In this document: positions 12,335 to 24,213 of the stretch, in pieces
Layout: the number at the start of each line of letters is the position of its first letter
Position numbering within the stretch: position 1 is the first letter of the stretch
Assembly: GCA_027924585.1 (NCBI GenBank)
Contig: BSBM01000386.1
Coordinates: 4,550,001 to 4,614,000 of the forward strand
From: Larix kaempferi
Lineage: Eukaryota > Streptophyta > Pinopsida > Pinales > Pinaceae
Length of the DNA stretch: 64,000 nucleotides
Direction of reading: 5' to 3'
Position numbers and translations under genes: made by a program
Notes under the pieces: generated by a model
The model's input: only the letters and a program-made list of their open reading frames with translations
Told to the model about the DNA's origin: nothing
Databases searched by the model: none

Positions 12335-12437
12335 TGGACACATTTGTTGAAGCCATTCCAAGCATGTTGGAAGGGGGATCCTTCACATGGCTGTGGATGT
12401 AAGCGCTGGATGATGAACATCAGGAGGATGATCTGGT

Positions 12438-12830
12438 TTCTGCTTGGATATGATCAGTTGGATCATTATATGTATGTATGTATGCATCATGTTGGATGCT
12501 GGATATGATCAGTTGGATCATTATATGTATGTATGTATGCATCATGTTGGATGCTGGATATGATCAGTTGGATCATTATATGTATGTATGTATGCATCAT
12601 GTTGGATGCTGGATATGATCGGATGGATCATGTGTATGTATTTTGTATGAATGCATCATGTTGGATGCTGAATATGATCGGATGGATCATGTGTATGTAT
12701 TTTGTATGAACGCATCATGTTGGATGCTGATGGATACATTGTGTGGATCATGTATCTTTGTATGATCAGTTAGATCATGTATGCTGATGGATACATTGTG
12801 TGGATCATGTATCTATGTATGTATCAGGTT
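12438..12830 (+). repeat. Cop1 tandem repeats, about 55-59-bp units
   Basis: Three near-identical 55-bp units beginning CTGGATATGATCAGTTGG are followed by two 59-bp variants with TCGGATGGATCATG and two shorter CTGATGGATACATTG units. All share a GGATCAT core and TGTATGTAT runs. The block begins about 100 bp after the RNase H stop. Confidence 0.9.
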
Positions 12831-12974
12831 GATACTTGGATGATCGTGGATGACGAGCTTCTCCAGATGACATGCAGCAGGATGTTGCAGTGATGATGAT
12901 CAGGATGATCATGTGTAGATCAGGATGATGTTTGATGAGTATCAGATGATACTTTATGGCTGTGGATCAGGTTG

Positions 12975-13660
12975 TGCAGGAAAGCATGTAATTTGTGCCC
13001 TGGGAGATTTGCTAATGGTCTTTTGAGGTTTTGCCTATGGCATGTAATTCGGTGCCCTGAGACATCTGGAAAATGCTCTTGCGAGGTTTTGCTTGGGAGG
13101 ACATGTAATTTGTGCCTTGGGAGATCTGCAGATAGTCTTTCTAGGTTTTTCCTATGGCATGTAATTCGGTGCCTTGGGATATCTAGCAGATGCTCTTGCG
13201 AGGTTTTGTCCTATGGCATGTAATTTGCTCCTGGGAGATCTGGACAGGATGAAAAAGGCCTCAGATGCTTCAGCCAGGTTTTGCCATGACCACATGTAAT
13301 TTGCTCCTGGGAGATCTGGACAGGATGAAAAAGGCCTCAGATGCTTCAGCTAGGTTTTGTGGTGGACCACATGTAATGTGCTCCTGGGAGATCCGACAGG
13401 TAGAGCTGTGTGCTCGTAACAGCCTGGGATGCTTCAGCCAGGTTTTGTGGTGAGATCACATGTAATGTGCTCCTGGGAGATCCGACAGGTAGAGCTGAGT
13501 GCTCGTAACAGCCTGGGATGCTTCAGCCAGGTTTTGTGATGGGTCACATGTAATGTGCTCCTGGTAGATCCTACAGGTAGAGCTGTGTGCTCGTAATAGC
13601 CTGGGATGCTGCAGCCAGGTTTTGTGACGCACGTAATGAGTCCTGAGGATTCCACAGTAT
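12975..13660 (+). repeat. Cop1 tandem repeats with CATGTAAT...GGGAGATC...CCAGGTTTTG units
   Basis: Units of about 62 bp at the start lengthen to about 89 bp, each containing CATGTAAT, a CTGGGAGATC segment and AGGTTTTG. Later units add GACAGGTAGAGCTG and GCCTGGGATGCTTCAGC. Short ORFs in this block (for example 13434-13655 on the minus strand) are by-products of the repeats. From 13661 to 13876 the sequence is unique and non-coding. Confidence 0.88.
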
Positions 13661-13876
13661 GGCTAGTGATGATGAAGACCTGCAGGTGGTGGGCCTACAT
13701 CCAGTATGAAAAAGGACTGGATCTGTAGAACTTCCTATGATGAGTAGATTCAGAGATTGATTGAGATAGCAGCAGCAGTGACGATGATGATGACTCGATG
13801 ATGATTATCCAGTGATGATGATCCAGAGAAGATGACTTGTGCTAGAAGAACTGTGCTGAGAAATACCTTCCTAGTT

Positions 13877-13885
13877 AAGAGGGAG
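13877..13885 (+). promoter_or_regulatory. Cop1 polypurine tract
   Basis: AAGAGGGAG directly before the 3' LTR, where plus-strand DNA synthesis would be primed. Confidence 0.9.
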
Positions 13886-14491
13886 TGTTGATGTATATGT
13901 AACTTCGGAATGTATTTCACATATATGTATATTGTATTCCTATAGAGATGGTTTTATTCCTCTATATGGAAGTGTCGTCATTTATATTGTAAGTGTCGTA
14001 ACTTATACTTGATGGGTTATTAGACCACCTTGTTTGGGGTCGGCCCTGTATAAGTCATGTGGGTCAAAGGGTTATTAGACCACCCTATTGGGGGTCGGCC
14101 TAGTCAGCATTATGTTATGTGGTTAAGTTCGAGCCTACATGAGTTAGGTAAAAAGGCAAGTCAAGTTATGTATAAATAGAGTGCTGGAGGCACTCTATTT
14201 CATCACTCACTTATCACACATGCTCTCAAGGAGGAGAGGCGCACTTATGGAGGAGGAGGATCTGCTGCTAGGTTATGTCTATCTCTTATGGTTGGTTGTA
14301 TCATTGCTCTATCTATCTCTGAAGAAGTTATTGGGGTTTTTCACCTTTATGGTTTTCCCCAAGTAAATCTTTGTGTCTCTTGTGTGCTTGCATTATTGTC
14401 TCCATGATTGATATGCTGTAGATATGTTGTACATGTTGTTCTCTCAGTTAAGATCCTAGATCAGATTGAAGTAAATTCTAAAAATTTAACA
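13886..14491 (+). repeat. Cop1 3' LTR
   Basis: 606 bp, same ends as the 5' LTR, followed by the target duplication AATCT (14492-14496). It lacks the extra duplicated segment of the 5' copy and otherwise differs by scattered substitutions. Confidence 0.95.
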
Positions 14492-15563
14492 AATCTAACC
14501 AAAACAGGTTTTCAGTTACTGGTTCTGTTGGTGGGTATAAAGCTAGTTTTTTTGTAGATAACCCATCAGAGATAATCATCTCTCCATCCCTACATCCTAT
14601 AAATGCATTGGTAGTAGACAACTAAGGTCTTCCCAAGATAATGGGGTGACCTTTGGAAGGGTCTTTTGATTCTATGACCATGAATTCCACGAGATATTCC
14701 CATGAAGCTATTGATATAGTGATGTCATCTAAGATCCCAGTAGGCTGCACCATCGTGCGATCTGCTAATTCTATCATTATTGGGGTAGGGCAGAGGAACT
14801 GTCCTAAATTGAGAGTTTTTAAAACTATGGTAGTCATCAGGTTAATAGTAGCTCCTAGATCAATAAGTGTGTTTCCTACGGCGGTGTTATTAATAATAAC
14901 AGTCCCCAAAGGGTTTCCTGGGTTTGAATACTTTGGGATTCTAGGTTGGTTTTCTATGCAGTCTGATATTTCTCCTATTACATGAATCATCATAGGGTAT
15001 TTTTGTTTTCTCCCTGGTATCTTAATACAGAGTTCCTTTATTACTTTACTATAGATCAGGATGTCCTTAATGGCTTGTAACAAAGGGATCTTAATACAAA
15101 TATTTTTGAATTCGTTCATGATATCGTACTCTGGATATGTTATAAGTTTTTCTATTAACAGACGCTCTGGATATGGAGGTGATTTTTCTCCTCTAATTAA
15201 TTCATTATATGGATAGTTGTGTGTTGAAGATTTAGGAATAACCACATCTTCAAGAATGGCATCATTCAAAACTTCGTTAGGTATGTTTTCTTCTTCATTC
15301 TCTTCTCGGATAACAACTGATGACTTGGGATGATCTTGCAAAACTCCTCCAGGACGCAGTTGAATCTCATGTAATGGTGCGGTCGAAATGGCATATGATG
15401 GAAGAGGTAACAACCCAATGCTATTAAGAGCTTGGGTTGGTTTGTTGTTAGTGTTCGGTATCGGTTGTGCAGGTAATATTGTGGGTCTTGGAGGATTCAT
15501 ATTCTGGAAATGGTGAGGTTGATTTGGGATAGGGGGTAGTGAAGGAGGTATAAATACAGGCAA
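14492..15563 (-). pseudogene. Gyp1 protease region, cut by Cop1
   Basis: Minus-strand ORF from 15563 to 14622 encoding a linker and a retropepsin-like aspartic protease that would cleave the polyprotein. The active-site segment reads LIDLGATINLM, the DLGA form I know from plant Athila/Tat-type elements, and the late ILGRP motif ends the domain. The preceding 200 residues include a Pro-rich start and EENEEEN. The frame is separated from gag by only a few bases (15564-15569), so gag and protease were probably one polyprotein. After 14622 stops appear, and Cop1 interrupts the sequence at 14491. Confidence 0.8.
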
Positions 15564-15569
15564 GAGTTG

Positions 15570-16787
15570 CTAGATATTAGGTGGGTAAGGATAGTTAGGC
15601 ATAGGAGTAGGTGTTTGAGCATAAGCTTGTCCTATCCACCCATGTGGCCATTGCTTCCGTTGAGCATTTTGAGGAGGGTACTGCGGTGGCAAATTCTTCC
15701 AACCTGAAGTATTCCATTGTTGAGGAGGTTGATAAGGATAGTAATAGGGTGGAATTTGTGATGGATATTGATATGATGGTTGATCTATAAGTTGCCAAGG
15801 CCTCCTATATGATTCACCAAAGTTTCCACTCTTATACACAACTTGCAATCCAGGCAACGATGGACAACTATCAGTTGGATGTTCTTCTGTATAAAGGTGA
15901 CAAACTGAAACATTATTCAATGGACATTCTTGTTGGGGATGTTTAGTTCTACACCTAGAACAGAAAACACTCATTGCTGCATGCTCTTCATCCTGTCTCT
16001 TTTTAGCTTGTAATGTATCCAATTGAGAACCCATGGCTCGTAAGATATCTTTTTTGAAATTTTCCAATAGGTTTCCCAACTCTACCCTTGTAACTCCACC
16101 AAGACCAGATGTGTTTCCTTTTAGGTTCCTAGCATAATATTCTCGAATATGTCTTCCAATTTTCCCTATGCTCCTAGAGTAATTCCTACATAGTTCACAG
16201 ATCTGTGCAAAAGGCTGATGAGAGATATCTCCTGCTGCCATGAGATTAAGGTTTTCTAAGAATTCTTTTGAGATTCCTTTGAGGAAGAGTGTTCTTACTG
16301 CATCTTCCCGGAGATCACTATATTTGGATTTATGTAACACATAGTTAAATATATCGAGATAGTCTTCTAGGATCTCATCTTCAAGTTGTTGAATTTTAAA
16401 AATATCATTGCGAGAGACCTTAGGTTTGTAGTAATCCTGATATTTCTGTAGAAGTACATTCTTCATGTATTCCCAAGTTCTAATACTAGATTCTCCTAAC
16501 CCCATGAACCATCGAAGAGAAGAATCTTTTAATGTGGCAGGAAAGAGTTTTAGCTTTTGTCCATCTTGTAGGTAGTTATAACTCCTACACAAAATGTCAA
16601 ATTCAAATAAGACTGTATATGGATCCTCACTACTCTTCCCATAAAAGGTTGGTAGTGAGGAAGGAGGGATGTTTTTCATAGTTACATCTTGTGCAGTGTC
16701 TAAGATGGGGAATCCAAAAGTACCTTCAGTTCTAACCTCTCCCTCTTCCTCCTCTCGTCGGACATGATATTCATTTCCATCCTCCAT
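15570..16787 (-). CDS. Gyp1 gag
   Basis: An open frame of 405 residues encoding the structural capsid-nucleocapsid protein of the retrotransposon particle. The retrotransposon gag domain occupies about residues 40-200 (LPTFYGKSSEDPYTVLFEFD, LRWFMGLGESSIRTWEYMK, then a coiled segment near LEDEILEDYLDIFNYVLH). Two Cys/His clusters near residues 275-310 (CSRCRTKHPQQEC and CHLYTEEHPTDSC) look like divergent zinc knuckles. The C-terminus is rich in Pro, Gln and Tyr. The ATG at 16787 is used here, but the same frame continues upstream for about 20 codons to a stop, so the true start may be earlier. It is the best-preserved ORF of Gyp1. Confidence 0.85.
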   Translation of the reverse strand: MEDGNEYHVRREEEEGEVRTEGTFGFPILDTAQDVTMKNIPPSSLPTFYGKSSEDPYTVLFEFDILCRSYNYLQDGQKLKLFPATLKDSSLRWFMGLGESSIRTWEYMKNVLLQKYQDYYKPKVSRNDIFKIQQLEDEILEDYLDIFNYVLHKSKYSDLREDAVRTLFLKGISKEFLENLNLMAAGDISHQPFAQICELCRNYSRSIGKIGRHIREYYARNLKGNTSGLGGVTRVELGNLLENFKKDILRAMGSQLDTLQAKKRQDEEHAAMSVFCSRCRTKHPQQECPLNNVSVCHLYTEEHPTDSCPSLPGLQVVYKSGNFGESYRRPWQLIDQPSYQYPSQIPPYYYPYQPPQQWNTSGWKNLPPQYPPQNAQRKQWPHGWIGQAYAQTPTPMPNYPYPPNI

Positions 16788-17640
16788 GAATACTCGATTT
16801 CCAAAGAGAGAATACCTAGGTGGTTCCTTTCTTGGTGAATATGGGATGTCCCAACATTATGGTTTAGGGAAAATATTCCCCTTTTTAAGAGAAGAATTAT
16901 CAGCTATGTGGGAGTCCAGTTTTGTAGGCCCTACAGTTGTTGTCTCAATCTGTGAGATAACTATGTTCGCAGAATTTTAAAAAAGAGCGTCTACTTTTGC
17001 AGGATCAACAAAGTCTACCAGGTTTGGACCACCTACTATTGAAAAAGTAGTGTCTTTGGGTTTCTAAACTAATGGAGGGTTGGTTCTGAAGTTTTATCCT
17101 TTTGAATATCTTCTTGTCTACCTTTGGTCTCAATATGAGCTTGAGGTTCTTCTAGTGGAATTTATTTATGAACAGACTGTTCTGATGTCCCTATGGTTTC
17201 CCCTAATCGATTTCCAGAAAGGATTTATTTTTCTTTCGAAGTAGGACTATCCCCTTTAGGTGTCTTCTGATACCTTTCTATTGAGTTAGTAGTTCGGGTG
17301 GCATGCCCCCTATATAGGTTCATAGGAATTTTAGTAAGGATTTTAGTTTTAATAAATCTACCTTGTGAGTCTCTAGACCTATTCATGAAAACAAACTATA
17401 ACTGAAATAAACTCTAACTCCATCAGTACTAGTGCTGGGTTTTGGGGATGCCTGTTATAATAGATGCGCAGGTTCTTACCTCTCGTCTTACTACTCCCCC
17501 GCCACTAGCCTATTTCTAAGGTTCAAAGGGAAGAATTCAAAGCTATAACTAATTTTTAAGAGAGAGAATTCTACCTATCTACAAATGATTCTACCTATCT
17601 ACAACTAAGTTCTACAACTATGTTCTACCTATCTACAACT
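16788..17640 (-). other. Gyp1 5' leader
   Basis: Between the PBS and gag on the minus strand. It contains scattered Ser/Thr/Pro-rich coding-like stretches but many stops, and no gene I can support. Direct repeats of TTCTACCTATCTACAA occur near 17570-17635. Confidence 0.5.
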
Positions 17641-17657
17641 CCTCGGCAACAGTGCCA
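17641..17657 (-). promoter_or_regulatory. Gyp1 primer binding site
   Basis: On the minus strand TGGCACTGTTGCCGAGG starts three bases inside the 5' LTR. It resembles the TGGCGCCGTTGCCGGGG-type site of plant Ty3/gypsy elements with three substitutions, consistent with an aged copy. Confidence 0.75.
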
Positions 17658-18630
17658 AAATGTTGAGGTGTATTTACTGTCTTAAGGAATCACCAAAATA
17701 TTTAATTATCGACCAGGGTTGGTAATATTAGAGTTGTGGCACAGTATATGATGAGTTAGAGGGAAACCTAAGTTTTGGCTTGTCAGACCTTAGAAATGTT
17801 TAATAAAGAAAAGATCGAAATATCTTTCAAAATGAAAAACCAAGTCAAACTTCAGAAAGACAACAAGGGACTAATTAAACCTAGCTAAATCAACAGATCA
17901 TAATAGTATCAAGATATACTACTCTACTCTATGATTAAACAATGGGAAAAGAACAACAATATTATTCTAGGAAACAAAACTAAATCAAACAAAAACTACT
18001 TTGATGGAATTGGAAACTACTTAAAACAAAACTACAAACTACCTAGTGAATTCAACAACTATTCATGCATTCAATTAATACTTCAAGACTATACTAAACT
18101 ATGTAATTCCATTCTCCTTGGTGTTGTACATCAAATGTGATAGGAACTGGGGTGAATGTATCGTAATGACTTTCGAATGTAATAGCAAAAGAAAATGGAA
18201 GTAAATCTAACCTAATTTCTACAAAGAGATGTAAACTACAAAGAGACCAATTACAATTAACTTCAAACATTATGATCTATCTTCTATCCATAAGCAAAAA
18301 TGATATAAAACTAATGAAATGTAGAAGCAAGTAGAAAACATAATAAATATATTTATTTGGATTGAATTTGATTTGGAAGCAAGTAGAAAACTTGATAAAG
18401 ATATTTATTTCTGAACCAAACTCTATTTCATGAACATCTTCATTATCTGAGTGAATGGGAAAACTAATCCTATGCTTAACGAAGAAACTATCGAAGTTAA
18501 TATATCTTAAAGAATGAAATTATTAACTCTAATCCGAAATAAATCTTAAGAACATATAATAAACTACACTAAGAATGAATCTGATAAACTCTAGAACAAT
18601 AACATATTGACAAATCAAACATGAAAGACA

Positions 18631-19234
18631 TGTTGAAATATTGTAACTTCAAATAATATTATATTTGTACTTTATTATTCCGGAGATGTTTCATTCCTCC
18701 GTAAAGATCTTATTGTATATCCGGAGATGTTTATTCCTCCGTCGGAATGTGGTAACTTGGGTTATTAGACTTCCCTAGTGGGGGTCGGCCCTGTATGTGT
18801 TATGTGGGTCAAAGGGTTATTAGACCACCCTAGAGGGGTCAGCCCAGTCAGTTGTAGTGGGGTATTTAACCCATTGGTTAAATACGAGCCTACGTGTACT
18901 TGTGTAAAAGATATGTTAGAGTAGTGTATAAATAGAGGAGGTGTGTTCCTCATTTGACACACTCACTCACTTGAGAGAGGCGCACTTGTGGAGGAGAGGT
19001 ATGCTATGGTGGAGGAGGACATCATGTTTTTGGTTTGCATCTTTGTATATTGCTGGTCATCTATATTGAGGAAGCTTTGCTGGGTTTTCTACCCCATGAG
19101 GGTTTCCCATGATAAATTTGTGTCTCTTGTGTTTATGCTTTGCTTGTTGTTTCTTCAGTGATCCTGTATATGCTATTATTGTGAAATGGAATGTAATGCT
19201 TCTATTTTCTGTCTTAGCATATTAAATCTTAACA
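18631..19234 (+). repeat. Cop2 5' LTR
   Basis: 604 bp. It contains two CCGGAGATGTTT segments, two GGGTTATTAGAC segments like those in the Cop1 LTR, and a likely TATA box TATAAATAGAGG near 18927. Confidence 0.95.
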
Positions 19235-19246
19235 TGGTATCAGAGC
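19235..19246 (+). promoter_or_regulatory. Cop2 primer binding site
   Basis: TGGTATCAGAGC directly after the 5' LTR, complementary to initiator methionine tRNA as in Cop1. Confidence 0.95.
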
Positions 19247-22080
19247 TAAACTGAAGGAAGGCAAGGTATGGCACTTATGACACTTGCTTTACTTATGACA
19301 ATTTGAAGGTTAGGGTTTTATATAGCAAAAACCAGTCATCGTGGAACTTTCGCTGGCGAAGGTTCAGGATCAAAAACCTTTAAAGGTCGTAGATAACATC
19401 TCCAGGTATCTTGTGTCCAAAGGGAACCCTCAAATTCGTTGTACTTTGTAAGTTATGATCAATACATGTTAGGGTTTCTGCCTCTTCCAGATCTTAGTCA
19501 AAATCAGGTGACCTAGGAAAAAAGGTCATAACTTGGGCTAGGAAGATCCAAATGAAATTTCATAAAACGTGACAGGTAGTACACAGACTGTACTATCTGA
19601 GGAAACTTTTTTAGAGGCCGAAGCTGAACCAGTGACATGCGGAACGCCGTACACGTTCGCTCTCCTGTTTTATCCCATAAACAGGTCATGTTGCGACACT
19701 TGGTATAACTCTCTCTCAGAGAGTCCAATTGAGGTAATACCTATCAGGATGGAAAGATAACAAGGAGAGCTATCTCAAGAAAAGTGTTCAGAGGCCGAAG
19801 GTCAAACAGTGACACGTGGCATGCCGTACAAGTTCGCTCTACTGTATTATCCCAAAACAGGTCACGTTGCGACATTTGGCATAACTCTCTCTCAGAAAAT
19901 CCAATTGAGGTCAGACCTATCAGGATGGAAAGATGACAAGTCAGAATACTGTAGAAAAAAATTTCAGACCCTGTGGAGGAACAATTTCGGAGTTATATCA
20001 GAAACAATTAGGTACATTTTTCTGTCAAAACAGAATTATTTTGGGAGCACCTTTATTCATGGCTTCCGGAATTTAGGGTTTCGGAGAAAGTTAGAATTTT
20101 TGGAATCGGAATCCACGGCTGAATGCTACTCAAGAAAATCAAAATTTAGAGACCAAGATCGAATTTTTTGGTTGGGTAGAAGATCGGGCTTGATTAAACC
20201 CTAGCTCGGGATTTTGATCGGAAAGATGGAAAATTAGGGCTTCAGCAAAAGTTGGAATTTTTTGAAGTTTGTAACCACGGCTGGAAGCTCCTCAGAAAAA
20301 TAAGAGTTTAGAGCCTTGAATCAAACCTTTCGATTGATCAGAAGGGTGGGCTTCATCAAACCCTAGTTTGGGATCCTGTCCAGAAGATCCAGAAGTTTCA
20401 AAGGCAATTTTGAGGGGTCAAATTTTGGAGATTTCAAAATTGAAGTATGCTAGTTTGATTAGCTCAGCAAGACCCATTCTTCCATTCATTCGGAAGTGTG
20501 AAAGTCAAAGATTGAATTTTTAGGGTTTCTCTAGAAAACCCTAATCAAGCCCCAGATCAAGTTTCAGGGGGAGGCCTTACATAAGAAGACTACAAGAAGT
20601 CTCGACAGGTATGACTTAAGGAGGTTCAGGTATGTCTTGAAATCTGATTCCTGATTAAATTCATAATGTGTTTGTCTTCATATTATTTGTTAGTACAATC
20701 TGGATTAATGTTAGACTTATCTTATCACCCTAGTAACAGTATGAATGCATGTGAATGATCGACGACATTCATTGATTAGGGATATATGATTGTACTAATG
20801 CATTATGGTGTTGTGTGAGGTTGATGTTGTCTGCTAACAAGATTCAGGTACATCACGAAAGACAAATCAAGTTCCACATGAAGACAAAGACTCATCCATA
20901 ATCTTTGTTCTACTTACGAGGTATGTATGACCTTGATATATTATGCTTAACCTATGAGACATGCAGGTTCTAGCTTAGGATCTCTAAATCATTGAAGAGA
21001 TTGTTTAGGTATGTTCTACATAACTAAGTAAGTATACTAATCCATGTATGTTTTCCTATGTCAAGTTAGAATCTTACCTTGTGTTAGGATCCCCTATATA
21101 AGTATACTTGGTATGATTGGTTATGCTTATTAATAAAGTTAATCAAGGGTTTATGCACATTATGTCTCTTATCTTGATTGATGATTTAACTAACCAGAAG
21201 AGTACTATGATCAAACAAGAATATGCATGAGTAAAAGAAGACTTCCTTGAAACCCTAAATACTAATGATCATGACTATACATATTCAAGATTATTTAGAA
21301 TTAGAATGTTTTGAGAATATACTAATGAATGTATGTTTGTGTATGAGATCATGAGGATGACACTAGTGCACACTTGAGCATGCACAGTGGTACAGAATGA
21401 ATAGAAGTTCAAAAGACATACAGAAGATCAAGCGGGAGGCAACCACACAAACATAAAAGATAAGTATTTGAGTTGTTATTTGAAATAGTAAATGATATTT
21501 CCTGTAATAGGTTGTATGCATAGAATATATGATGCTGAGTGTAAACATTCATAGAGCATTGAATAGTATACTACTAATCTGCATATGATTGGTAAGTTGG
21601 ACAAACATTCCATTGTTGCTTGTCTAGAATGAAACCTCTTTGCTGACATGCTGAGAGCTGTGCACACTCTCGATAGTATGTTCTGGTAGAGATGGAAGGC
21701 ATCTAGATAGCCACTGTATGCATACAGGATATGGGAAAGTGTTGTGCCAAAGTATTGGTAAAAATAAGTTGCACAAATATGTAAATGATATCTGTATGCA
21801 TAATAGGTTATCATGTCAATATGATTTGATGATTATGAAGTATTACTAATCATGTACTTAATTTTGATTTGTAGGAAACATCATGATGAATGATGAACAC
21901 TGAACAAGCGATGGATGTTCAACAAAAAGGATTTACAAATCAAACACACTATAGAAGGCTCGTGGCTAGAAGATTCTCTTAGAAAGAGGAAGAGAATCAT
22001 GACAAGATGTTTGCTCCAAGTGGCTAGATAAGACCATTCTCTTAATGGTGTAATTAAAGAAGAAGTGTGAATCAGGTTCT
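19247..22080 (+). other. Cop2 non-coding leader
   Basis: About 2.8 kb without gag, protease or integrase. It is collinear with the Cop1 leader, including the tandem duplication with GTGACATGCGG/GTGACACGTGG units (near 19632 and 19809) and repeated AGGTATG steps (20608, 20636, 20919, 21008). A TTTGTAGGAAACATC step near 21870 parallels the acceptor-like site of Cop1. No frame supports a protein. Confidence 0.65.
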
Positions 22081-22870
22081 GTATGGGTACCCAGGATTGA
22101 TAATCAATTGGTGAGCTTAATGATCACCATGGGTAATGTGGATCTCAACCTTTGCTACAAGGTTGAATATAGTTTCTAGACACAGATGGCATGGATGCAA
22201 GAAGGAACTCACCATAGAGTTCGAATGATATTGAGGCCCATATCAGTAATGAGAGATGGCACATATAGATATGCAGAAGATCATTCAATGCACAGTGTGA
22301 ATGATGTTCAGTCACAAAGGGAGAATTGACAGTTTCTTGATAAGCCTGGGCTTTACCAAAAGTAAAGTTGTTCCTAACCTTTACCGTAAGGTTATGGATC
22401 ATACTATTGTTGTATGTAGATGATATCTTTCTAATAGGGAATTAGAATCAGATCATGAAAAGAAAGAAGAAGATGGCTGCAGAAATGAAAAATGAAAGAT
22501 CTCAGATTGATGCATTACTTCCTAGGTCTGGAAGTATGGCAAGGCTCAGAAGGAATATTTCTCAAACAGGGAAAGTATGCTGAGAAATATTAAAAGGACT
22601 TGATGTGTTGGAATGGTCACTCTCATGAATTCCAACATGAAGTTCTTAGCAGATGACTCATTAGAATTAGTGGATATAACTCTGTACAGACAAATTATTG
22701 AGTCATTGATGTGTCTAACGAATACTAGGTTAGATATATGCCTTGCTGTAAACACCTTGAGTCAGTATCTAGTGGAAACTAGAAGTGTTCACCTGTTAGC
22801 TGCAAAGCATGAGATAAGGTACCTAAAGGATACAATAGACTTTGATCTATGGAGATCATGAATTCAGATG
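22081..22870 (+). pseudogene. Cop2 reverse transcriptase remains
   Basis: Ty1/copia RT pieces in several frames. DSFLISLGFTKSK (about 22330) leads to an intact YVDD active site at 22413-22424, in contrast to the mutated YADN of Cop1. The C-terminal part (TLYRQIIESLMCLTNTRLDI, then HLLAAKHEIRYLKDT) ends near 22860. Frame changes and missing segments make it non-functional. Confidence 0.8.
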
Positions 22871-23300
22871 GCTCATAGATATTGATTGAGAAGAAAGTGT
22901 ATCAGACAGGAAGAGCACATCGAGAAGATGTTATTGTCTGGGATCAGCCATGATCTTGTGGTTTAGCAGAAAGCAGTCTAGCACAAGCGAAATATATGGC
23001 TGCTTGCTCTGCTAATTGTGAAATGGCATGGCTTCAGAATTGTTTGAATTAGAGATGGACCCAACTGTGATCCTATGTGACAAACAGAGTTGTACTAAAA
23101 TGGCAAAGAATCCAATGCTCCATGATAAGTCAAAAGCACATAGAGATCTGGCATTTCTATATACGAGATATGGTGCAGATAGGAATTAAAGTTCGAATTT
23201 GTAACAAGTTACCAATGTACTAACCAAACCTCTACCAATCCGATGTACTAACCAAACCTCTACCTCAAGTAAATTTTTCGGAGACAAACTTAATATAGAA
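22871..23300 (+). pseudogene. Cop2 RNase H remains
   Basis: Recognisable by comparison with Cop1: GRAHREDVIV-like sequence around 22910, the AEAEY region changed to QAKYMAACSANCEM near 22990, CDKQSCTKMAKNPMLHDKSK near 23080, and a repeated LTKPLP segment near 23220-23265. At least three frame changes and loss of the catalytic Glu region show decay. Confidence 0.75.
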
Positions 23301-23449
23301 GGACCCTCCTCAAAAGGGGGAGTGATGTGATCACTTATGATGAGATTGCCTGCATCGACAGTGAGGTCGATGATGTGAATACCTATATTGGTGATGCCGA
23401 CACAGAGGTTGGTGGACTTGAGGGGATTGGATCATCCCTGGACTTCAAT

Positions 23450-23722
23450 CCTAAAGAGAGCCGTAGATGTATGTCTTCGAAAATGAAGTCCTTGGTGGAC
23501 ATATAGGATTGCATCATCCTCAAGAGAGCCATAGACGTATGTCTTCGAAAATGAAGTCCTTGGTGGACATTTAGGATTGCATCATCCTCAAGAGAGCCGT
23601 AGACGTATGTCTTTGAAAATGAAGTCCTTGGTGGACATATAGGATTGCATCATGCTCAAGAGAGCCGTAGACATATGTCTTCGGAAATGAAGTCCTTGGT
23701 GGACTTGAGGGGATTGGATCAT
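23450..23722 (+). repeat. Cop2 68-bp tandem repeat, 4 copies
   Basis: Units start at 23450, 23518, 23586 and 23654 and contain AGAGAGCCGTAGACGTATG, CTTCGAAAATGAAGTCC and GGATTGCATCAT. They carry a short inverted repeat around TTCGAA. Short minus-strand ORFs here arise from the repeats. Confidence 0.92.
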
Positions 23723-23744
23723 CCCTGGACTTCAGTCCTAAAGA

Positions 23745-24210
23745 GAGTCGTAGACATGATGTCTCCGAGAACAAAATCCTGAATGAACAGGTAAGGGGAT
23801 TGGATCGTCCTCGGACTTTAGTCCTTTGAATTGAGCCGTAGACATGATGTCTCCGAGAACAAAATCCTGAATGAACAGGTAAGGGGATTGGATCGTCCTC
23901 GGACTTTAGTCCTTTGAATTGAGCCGTAGACATGATGTCTCCGAGAACAAAATCCTGAATGAACAGATAAGGGGATTGGATCATCCTCGGACTTTAGTCC
24001 TTTGAATTGAGCCATAGACATGATGTCTCCGAGAACAAAATCCTGAATGAACAGGTAAGGGGATTGGATCGTCCTCGGACTTTATTCCTTTGAATTGAGC
24101 CGTAGACATGATGTCTCCGAGAACAAAATCCTGAATGAACAGGTAAGGGGATTGGATCATCCTTGGACTTTAGTCCTTTTAATTGAGCCATAGACATGAG
24201 GTCTCCGAGA
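23745..24210 (+). repeat. Cop2 88-bp tandem repeat, about 5 copies
   Basis: Units with GAGCCGTAGACATGATGTC start at 23833, 23921, 24009, 24097 and 24185, exactly 88 bp apart; a variant lies before 23833. The unit shares the AGCCGTAGACAT start with the 68-bp family, so one probably grew out of the other. Confidence 0.92.
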
Positions 24211-24213
24211 AAT

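Larger units (their letters stand above)
7372..14491 (+). mobile_element. Cop1: internally deleted Ty1/copia element
   Basis: Two LTRs (TGTTGATGTATATG ... AATTTAACA) flank a Met-type PBS, a long non-coding leader, a partial RT with RNase H, tandem-repeat blocks and a polypurine tract. The 5-bp duplication AATCT is perfect (7367-7371 and 14492-14496). It sits inside Gyp1 between protease and RT, in the opposite orientation. Gag, protease, integrase and the middle of RT are missing, so it could only have moved with help from another element. Confidence 0.95.
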
